From Christensenella sp. UBA1385 (lineage in GTDB: Bacteria > Bacillota > Clostridia > Christensenellales > Aristaeellaceae), in contig DBQV01000003.1 of NCBI GenBank assembly GCA_002305755.1, positions 2,709 to 16,751 of the forward strand: a stretch of DNA of 14,043 nt, written 5' to 3'. A model generated the notes under the pieces. That model made no database searches and had not been told where the DNA came from. It worked only from the letters and a program-made list of their open reading frames with translations. The translations under genes and the position numbers were made by a program. Positions 7,717-14,043 of this stretch are shown here, piece after piece; position 1 is the stretch's first letter, and every line of letters begins with the position of its first letter.

Positions 7717-7727
7717 ATTCAAAGGGC

Positions 7728-7756
7728 TTGCCATTTTCCCGGAGATGCGCTATAGT
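7728..7756 (+). promoter_or_regulatory. groES-groEL promoter
   Basis: -35 TTGCCA (7728-7733), a 17-bp spacer and -10 TATAGT (7751-7756, five of six matches). The start is predicted near 7763, so the CIRCE begins at about +5. Confidence 0.82.
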
Positions 7757-7766
7757 ATGCACGAGC

Positions 7767-7793
7767 TTAGCACTCGGACAATTAGAGTGCTAA
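7767..7793. promoter_or_regulatory. CIRCE element (HrcA operator) of groES-groEL
   Basis: A perfect repeat: TTAGCACTC (7767-7775), spacer GGACAATTA, GAGTGCTAA (7785-7793). It lies just downstream of the predicted start site, the classic place for HrcA to block groE transcription. In the mRNA it also forms a leader hairpin. Confidence 0.97.
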
Positions 7794-7825
7794 TACCCGG
7801 GAAGCAATCTTGAGGAGGATTTACC

Positions 7826-8110
7826 ATGCAAGTTAAGCCCTTGGGTGACCGTGTGGTCATCAAAAACGTAGAAAGCGAAGAAACCACCAAGAGCGGCATC
7901 ATCCTGACCGGCGCCGCCAAGGAAAAGCCCCAGATGGCCGAAGTGCTGGCCGTTGGCCCCGGCGGCAACGTGGACGGCAAGGAGATCACCATGCACGTCA
8001 GGGCCGGGCAGAAGGTGATCTACTCCAAATATGCCGGCACCGAAGTGAAGGTGGACGGGCAGGAACTGATCATCGTCCGCCAGAGCGACATACTGGCCGT
8101 TGTAGAATAA
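7826..8110 (+). CDS. groES: co-chaperonin GroES
   Basis: A 94-residue cytosolic 10-kDa chaperonin that forms a heptameric lid on GroEL. It opens with the family block PLGDRVVIK; the mobile loop that contacts GroEL is at about 18-34 (ETTKSGIILTG). The roof-loop region VGPGGNVDG and the closing SDILAVVE are also typical. Length is normal. GAGGAGG lies 7 nt before the ATG. It is the first gene of the groES-groEL operon, 26 bp before groEL, under a sigma-A-type promoter and CIRCE. Confidence 0.97.
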   Translation: MQVKPLGDRVVIKNVESEETTKSGIILTGAAKEKPQMAEVLAVGPGGNVDGKEITMHVRAGQKVIYSKYAGTEVKVDGQELIIVRQSDILAVVE

Positions 8111-8136
8111 TACAGACAAGGTAAGGAGTTTATATC

Positions 8137-9765
<1,629 letters not shown>

Positions 9766-9792
9766 TAGATCGCCCAGACTCATATATGGCAA

Positions 9793-9823
9793 AGGGCCCG
9801 GCAGCAATGCCGGGCCCTGCTTT
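9793..9823. terminator. hairpin terminator after groEL
   Basis: A perfect 11-bp stem AGGGCCCGGCA/TGCCGGGCCCT (9793-9803 with 9808-9818) capped by a GCAA (GNRA) loop. The T-tail is short (GCTTTC) on the plus strand and TTGCC on the minus strand. It may serve groEL and also the operon arriving from the right. Confidence 0.65.
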
Positions 9824-9839
9824 CATGATGGGGAAGCGC

Positions 9840-10361
9840 TTATGCGGATTGCTCCTTATGAAGCTGTTTGCGCAGGAAACGCAGGGAAACCTGCATCACG
9901 GTGGGACCTCCACGCGGATCAGGGGACAGCGGAGGAAGCGGCGCCGCTCTCAATGAGCGTTTCGTCGCGCGAGGCGACGAAGCGGAAGAAGGCTTCCTCC
10001 TGCTCATAGAGATCGCCGTCTGTCAGCATCCTTGCCCCGAAGCGCCTGAAGGAACGCTCCCGCACGCGATGCAGGCGCAGATCGCGCGGCGCCTCGATCA
10101 GCACGGCGAGGTCAAAGCGGCCTTCGCGGCAGGCGTAATCGCCCCGAACGGAGGCAAGCGCGAAGCAGGGGATGCGCCGCGCGTTCCCCGGCCAACAGGG
10201 CTTCGGCTTCCTGCCGCGGCCGGGGATCCGGAAAGGGGCGGGCAGGATCGGGTCGGGGGGAACAAATCCTCCGCGTCGATGAAGCGGTAACCCAGCGCAT
10301 CCGCCAGCGCCAGGCCCAGCGTGCTCTGGCCGCTGCCGTTCAGGCCGCAGACGATGATCCC
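9840..10361 (-). pseudogene. decayed P-loop NTPase (AAA/kinase-like) pseudogene
   Basis: Reading downward from 10361, one frame gives GIIVCGLNGSGQSTLGLALADALGY... to about 10267; a second gives DPARPFPDPRPRQEAEALL... to about 10172. A third gives ASVRGDYA, then RSFRRFGARML and GDLYEQEEAFFRFV to about 9945; a fourth gives RRFLRCPLIRVE, and a fifth VMQVSLRFLRKQL to a TAA at 9840. Joined, they form one protein of about 175 residues resembling a clostridial AAA/adenylate-kinase-like family whose members begin MIIVCGLNGSGKST. Lesions: the expected start Met is GGG, the Walker A Lys is Gln (GQST), and about four frameshifts, the first two at C-runs. It begins 15 bp after the Gfo/Idh stop, so it was the last gene of that operon. 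The family assignment is from memory of its motifs. Confidence 0.75.
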
Positions 10362-10376
10362 GCCCGTTGAAGGCGA

Positions 10377-11426
10377 CTATTCCTGGTCCACGGCGACGCT
10401 TCGGCCGCTGCCGGCCGACTCGATAGCGGCGAAGACCACGCGCATGGCCTTCAGCGCCTCCTGCGCGTCGACAGGGGGGCGCCTGCCGGTGACAATGCTT
10501 TCGACAAAGGCGTTGATGACGCCCGTGTTCTCACGCTTGCCGGCCTTCTGCTCCTCATTGCTGGTGAGACCGCGGAAACGGAACTGCTGTACCTCGCCCT
10601 CGGCAGGTTCGTGGATCAGAGAAAAGCGCGGGTCGTCGTACAGGCGCAGCACGCCCTTGGTGCCGTAGATGCGGGTGGAGTTCTCCTCACAGGCGGTAAA
10701 GGTCCAGCTCACATGCATGGTGCCCATCGCGCCCGAGCGCGTGCGGTAGAGGGCCGTGGCGTTGTCCTCCAGATCGATCAGCGTGCCGTCCGCGTAACGC
10801 TTGTTGAGTGTTCCCATCTGGGCGGATACCTCCACGATGGGCTCGTCCAGCAGGAAATGGATCAGGTCCGTCTTATGGATGCCCAGATCGCCCAGCACGC
10901 CGAAGGCAGCGCGGTCCCGGCGCATGAACCAGCTGTTGGGGTCGTGTGTCCATACCTCGGGACCGCCATGGCCGAACACGGTGTGGAAGCTGAGCACCCG
11001 GCCGATGGCCCCATTTGCGATCATCTCGCGCGCCTTGATATGGGCCGGGGCAAAGCGCTGGTTGTGCCCCAGCATGACGATCTTGCCGCTTTCCTTCGCC
11101 GCCCGGGCGATATCCTCGCACTCTTTCAGCGTGGCGGCCATGGGCTTTTCCAGCAGCACATGCTTGCCTGCCTTGAGCGCTGCCAGCGTGACCTCCGCGT
11201 GGTAGACGTTGGCCACGCAGACGCTCACTGCATCGATTTCCGGGTCAGCCAGCAGCGCCTCCGTGCTGCCGTAATCCCTGCCGCCGAACTTTTCGGCCAT
11301 CAGTTTGGCTCTGCCGCTCTGCACATCGGAAAAGCCGAGAAGCTCAACATCCTTGTTTTCCAGATATTCGGGGGCGTGCCGGTACTCGGTGATCCGGCCG
11401 CAGCCGATGATGCCAACTTTGATCAT
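10377..11426 (-). CDS. Gfo/Idh/MocA family NAD(P)-dependent oxidoreductase
   Basis: A 349-residue cytosolic dehydrogenase. The N-terminal Rossmann fold starts with IIGCGRIT (Gly8, Gly10; Thr13 stands where a third Gly is common) and includes EKP at 93-95 (Lys94, substrate/cofactor contact). The C-terminal alpha/beta domain carries GDLGIHKTD (179-187), with Asp180 and His184 as the usual catalytic pair. Substrates of the family include inositol, glucose-fructose and other sugars or cyclitols; which one cannot be told here. AAAGGAG lies 7 nt before the ATG. It sits 58 bp behind a sugar ABC transporter permease in the same direction, so it probably oxidises the imported compound. No independent promoter is convincing in the gap. 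Confidence 0.9.
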   Translation of the reverse strand: MIKVGIIGCGRITEYRHAPEYLENKDVELLGFSDVQSGRAKLMAEKFGGRDYGSTEALLADPEIDAVSVCVANVYHAEVTLAALKAGKHVLLEKPMAATLKECEDIARAAKESGKIVMLGHNQRFAPAHIKAREMIANGAIGRVLSFHTVFGHGGPEVWTHDPNSWFMRRDRAAFGVLGDLGIHKTDLIHFLLDEPIVEVSAQMGTLNKRYADGTLIDLEDNATALYRTRSGAMGTMHVSWTFTACEENSTRIYGTKGVLRLYDDPRFSLIHEPAEGEVQQFRFRGLTSNEEQKAGKRENTGVINAFVESIVTGRRPPVDAQEALKAMRVVFAAIESAGSGRSVAVDQE

Positions 11427-11484
11427 AGCGGGGCTCCTTTTTGTAGCAGATACAGAAAATATACCCGAACGGAAGGCCCTTGCG

Positions 11485-12522
11485 TCAGGCGGCGCTTTCC
11501 TTCTTTTGCAGCAGCACCGCGCCGATGACGATGATGCCCTTGAAGGCCTCGCGCAGGAAGGGCGGGACGCCGATCAGATTGAGCAGGTTGTTCATGACCG
11601 CAAGGATCAGGACGCCCAGCACGGTGCCCGCGATGGAGCCTCTGCCGCCGGACATGCTGGTGCCGCCGATGATGACGGCGGCGATGGCGTCCATCTCATA
11701 GCCGCTGCCGGCGTTGGCATAGTCCATGCTGCCGATGCGGGCGATCTGCACGGCGGAAGCAACGGCCACCAGAGCCCCCAGCAGCGCGTAAACGCGTCGC
11801 TTGACCTTCCTCACGTTGATGCCGGAAAGCTTGCTCGCGCGGCTGTTGGAGCCGATGGCAAAAACCTGCCTGCCGAAGGCCGTGTGCCTGCTCAGCACAT
11901 GCAGCGCCGCTGCCAGCACCAGCCAGTAGAGAATAGGCAGGATGATCTCGCCGCCGATTCGTGTGTTGGCGATGGCCAGAAAATCCTTGGGCACCTGCAC
12001 AGAGACGGTCTGCATGAACTGCTGCGTGACGCTGCGGCAGATCTTCATCATGCCCAGCGTGGCGATGAAGGGGGGCAGATTGAAATTGGCGATCAGCAGG
12101 CCGGAGACCTCGCCCAGCAGCAGGCCCATCAGGATGCCCGCGATGATGGCGATGATAAAGGCGGGTGTGCCCGTGATGCCGAAGCTGGCCAGAACGCCAG
12201 CGTCGTTGCCGCTGATCAGCACCATCATGGCCGCGCCCACCGCCACCAGCGTGGAGCCGACCGCCAGGTCGATGCCGCCCGAAATGATGACCAGCGTCAT
12301 GCCCAGCGAAATGATGCCGACCGTCGCGTTGTTGCGCAGTATGTTGATCCAGTTCTTGCCCCAGGCAGTCAGCCAGGAGCCGAAATCCGGGTAGTCAAAG
12401 CCCAGCGCAAAGGTCTGCAGCACGATCATGAGCGCCAGCGCGATCAGCGTGGAGAACAGCGGGGCTTCCCTCCATCTTTTCTTCAGCCAGCCGACCGGCC
12501 CGTTGACGATTGCTTTATCCAT
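11485..12522 (-). CDS. sugar ABC transporter permease (RbsC/BPD_transp_2 type)
   Basis: A 345-residue inner-membrane protein with about 8-10 hydrophobic segments after a cationic N-terminus. SGGIDLAVGS (81-90) and GGTSMSGGRGSIAGTVLG (286-303) are the conserved blocks of ribose/xylose/galactose-type permeases (RbsC family). It would work as a dimer with the two-domain ATPase encoded just upstream. The start at 12522 follows GGAGAGGG, which lies inside the 18-bp gap after the ATPase stop, so the two genes are clearly cotranscribed and perhaps translationally coupled. No substrate-binding protein gene is in the window; it may lie beyond the right edge. Substrate specificity is not deducible. Confidence 0.92.
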   Translation of the reverse strand: MDKAIVNGPVGWLKKRWREAPLFSTLIALALMIVLQTFALGFDYPDFGSWLTAWGKNWINILRNNATVGIISLGMTLVIISGGIDLAVGSTLVAVGAAMMVLISGNDAGVLASFGITGTPAFIIAIIAGILMGLLLGEVSGLLIANFNLPPFIATLGMMKICRSVTQQFMQTVSVQVPKDFLAIANTRIGGEIILPILYWLVLAAALHVLSRHTAFGRQVFAIGSNSRASKLSGINVRKVKRRVYALLGALVAVASAVQIARIGSMDYANAGSGYEMDAIAAVIIGGTSMSGGRGSIAGTVLGVLILAVMNNLLNLIGVPPFLREAFKGIIVIGAVLLQKKESAA

Positions 12523-12540
12523 GGTGCCATCCCTCTCCGA

Positions 12541-14031
12541 TCAGCCGCCTGTCGCAAGGCGCATGATCTCATGCTCTGTCATCCGATCCCCCGATACCTC
12601 GCCCGCCAGATGGCCGTGATACATCACCAGCGCTCTGCTGCACACGCGGATGATCTCCTGCGCTTCCGAGCTGAGCACGATCACGGCCACGTTTTCTCGG
12701 GCCAGCTGGAGGATGATATCGTATATTTCTTCCTTGGCGCCCACGTCCACGCCCTGGGTGGGGTTGTCCAGCACGAGGATCTTGCAGCGGCGGGCCAGCC
12801 ACTTGGCCAGCACCACCTTCTGCTGGTTGCCGCCGGACAGGCTGGTGATCAGATCCCCGCTTCTGTTCATGCGTATGCCCAGCGCTTCCCTTTGGGCATT
12901 GAACTGGCGCTCCTGGCTTTTTCTGTCGATCCAGCCGAAGCGGCCGAGGCTTTCCCAGGATACGACCGTGCCGTTCTCCAGGATGCTCATGTCCTTGATG
13001 ATGCCGTTTTCCTTGCGGTTTCGCGGCACGTAGCCGATGCCCTTATCCACAGCCTGGCGCGTTGAGCGGATGCGCGTGGGCTGGCCGTCCACCAGAATCT
13101 CTCCCTGATAGGGGCCGGCGCTGCCGAAGACGGCGGCAAACAGCTCGCTCCGTCCGTCGCCCAGCAGACCGGTCACTCCCAGCACCTCGCCCGCGCGGGC
13201 GCTGAGGCTGATGTCGAAAAAAGAGGGAGCCTGTGTAAGGCCGACCAGCCGAAGCATCTCCTGCCCGCCGTGCTGCCGCCGGGCCAGAGAGCTGCTGCGC
13301 ACATCGTGGCCCACCATGAAGCGGGCCAGATCGGAGGTGGTGACATCGCCGACCTGACCGGAGGAGACCATGACGCCGTCGCGTAAAACCGCGTAGCGAT
13401 CGCACAGCGCCATCACCTCGCGCAGCTTGTGGCTGATAAAGATGATGCTGACGCCCTGGGCGCGCAGCGCGCGCAGGATGCCGAAAACGTGCTCGATCTC
13501 CGGGTCGGTCAGCGAAGTGGTGGGCTCATCCATGATGATCAGGCGGGCTTCCATCAGCAGCGCGCGGCTGATCTCGACGATCTGCTTGAAAGAAGCATCC
13601 AGCGCGCGCACCGGAGTGCGGGGATCGAGATCGATCTCCATGCGGTCGAAGATCCGGCGCGTTCTGGCGATCATTTCCCGGTGGTCGAGAAAGCCGCTTT
13701 TCTTTTTCAGCTCACGGCCGATGAACATATTCTCATAGACGGGCAGATCGTTGATCAGGTTGAGCTCCTGGTGGATGAAGGTAATGCGCGCGTCCAGCGA
13801 ATCCCTTGGCGACTGAAAATTCTGCAGCTCTCCGTCCAGCCGGATCGTGCCGGCATCCTGCAGCAGCACTCCGCCAAGTATGTTCATCAGGGTGGACTTT
13901 CCCGCGCCGTTCTCGCCCAGGAGCGCACAGATCTCGCCGCCCTCCACCCGGAAATCCACGGCCTTCAGCACCTCGTTGGCGCCGAAGGATTTGTAAATGC
14001 CGTTCATTTCCAGTATCATGCCGCGGTTCAC
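12541..14031 (-). CDS. sugar ABC transporter ATP-binding protein, two ABC domains (RbsA/MglA type)
   Basis: A 496-residue cytosolic ATPase with tandem ABC domains. Domain 1 has Walker A GENGAGKST (39-47), Q-loop Gln88, Walker B IIMDEP (Glu169) and His201, but its signature is LDASFKQ (144-150) rather than LSGGQ. Domain 2 has a non-canonical Walker A GLLGDGRSE (288-296, usual for RbsA-type proteins), an intact LSGGNQ signature (398-403) and DNP (Asn423) instead of DEP. Thus one ATP site is complete and the other degenerate in every motif. The start is either GTG 14031 or ATG 14019; neither has a strong ribosome binding site. The GTG overlaps a TGA (GTGA), as in a gene coupled to one upstream. 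It is followed by the permease after 18 bp. Confidence 0.92.
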   Translation of the reverse strand: MNRGMILEMNGIYKSFGANEVLKAVDFRVEGGEICALLGENGAGKSTLMNILGGVLLQDAGTIRLDGELQNFQSPRDSLDARITFIHQELNLINDLPVYENMFIGRELKKKSGFLDHREMIARTRRIFDRMEIDLDPRTPVRALDASFKQIVEISRALLMEARLIIMDEPTTSLTDPEIEHVFGILRALRAQGVSIIFISHKLREVMALCDRYAVLRDGVMVSSGQVGDVTTSDLARFMVGHDVRSSSLARRQHGGQEMLRLVGLTQAPSFFDISLSARAGEVLGVTGLLGDGRSELFAAVFGSAGPYQGEILVDGQPTRIRSTRQAVDKGIGYVPRNRKENGIIKDMSILENGTVVSWESLGRFGWIDRKSQERQFNAQREALGIRMNRSGDLITSLSGGNQQKVVLAKWLARRCKILVLDNPTQGVDVGAKEEIYDIILQLARENVAVIVLSSEAQEIIRVCSRALVMYHGHLAGEVSGDRMTEHEIMRLATGG

Positions 14032-14043
14032 ATCCGTTTCTTT

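Noticed and set aside
11427..11484. A possible internal promoter before the Gfo/Idh gene (TGCTACAAA-like element)
   Set aside because: No acceptable -35 box at a proper distance, and the gap is short, so cotranscription with the permease is the simpler reading.
11305..13065. A long plus-strand open frame opposite the permease and ATPase genes
   Set aside because: Its translation is Asp/Gln/His/Arg-rich without motifs and it lies antisense to two clear ABC transporter genes; a codon-bias shadow.

Overview
The window reads as chromosomal DNA of a GC-rich Bacillota, most likely a Clostridia-type anaerobe. The pointers are two perfect CIRCE (HrcA) operators, strong GGAGG-type ribosome binding sites, sigma-A-like promoters, a DUF554 membrane protein and a C_GCAxxG_C_C-type redox protein with a Tat signal. 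The lineage is inferred from style only; there is no rRNA or marker that fixes the taxon. No phage genes, insertion sequence, CRISPR array or tRNA was found.

Left part (1-2545): a Tat-exported cysteine protein with its own consensus promoter and a strong terminator, a DUF554 integral membrane protein on the minus strand, and an aldo/keto reductase. The reductase converges on htpG across a bidirectional terminator.

Stress part (2582-5426 and 7728-9823): htpG (minus) and an XRE regulator with a degenerate S24/LexA-like domain (plus) diverge from a 174-bp intergene. That intergene carries one perfect CIRCE placed exactly 7 bp from the -35 box of each promoter. About 3 kb further on, a second perfect CIRCE lies just downstream of the groES-groEL promoter in the usual position. 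Both blocks are therefore predicted to be under HrcA; hrcA and dnaK are not in the window.

Middle (5410-7716): mutY (minus) shares a bidirectional terminator with the XRE gene, and its stop codon lies in the hairpin loop. At its 5' end mutY appears leaderless and shares one -35 hexamer with a strong divergent plus-strand promoter. That promoter fires into about 140 bp of GC-rich, multi-hairpin sequence with no protein gene, which is either an unassigned structured RNA or a long structured leader. It is followed by an AT-rich stretch and a secreted C39/papain-like cysteine peptidase with two tandem terminators.

Right part (9840-14031, all minus): a sugar-type ABC transporter ATPase (two ABC domains) and permease, then a Gfo/Idh/MocA dehydrogenase, in one apparent operon running off the window edge. 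This probably serves uptake and oxidation of a sugar or cyclitol. Directly behind it lies a decayed P-loop NTPase gene with no start codon, a Walker A Lys-to-Gln change and about four frameshifts.

The items most worth a second look are the structured RNA with its shared-box divergent promoters, the symmetric CIRCE that ties htpG to an uncharacterised S24-like regulator, and the multi-lesion pseudogene.
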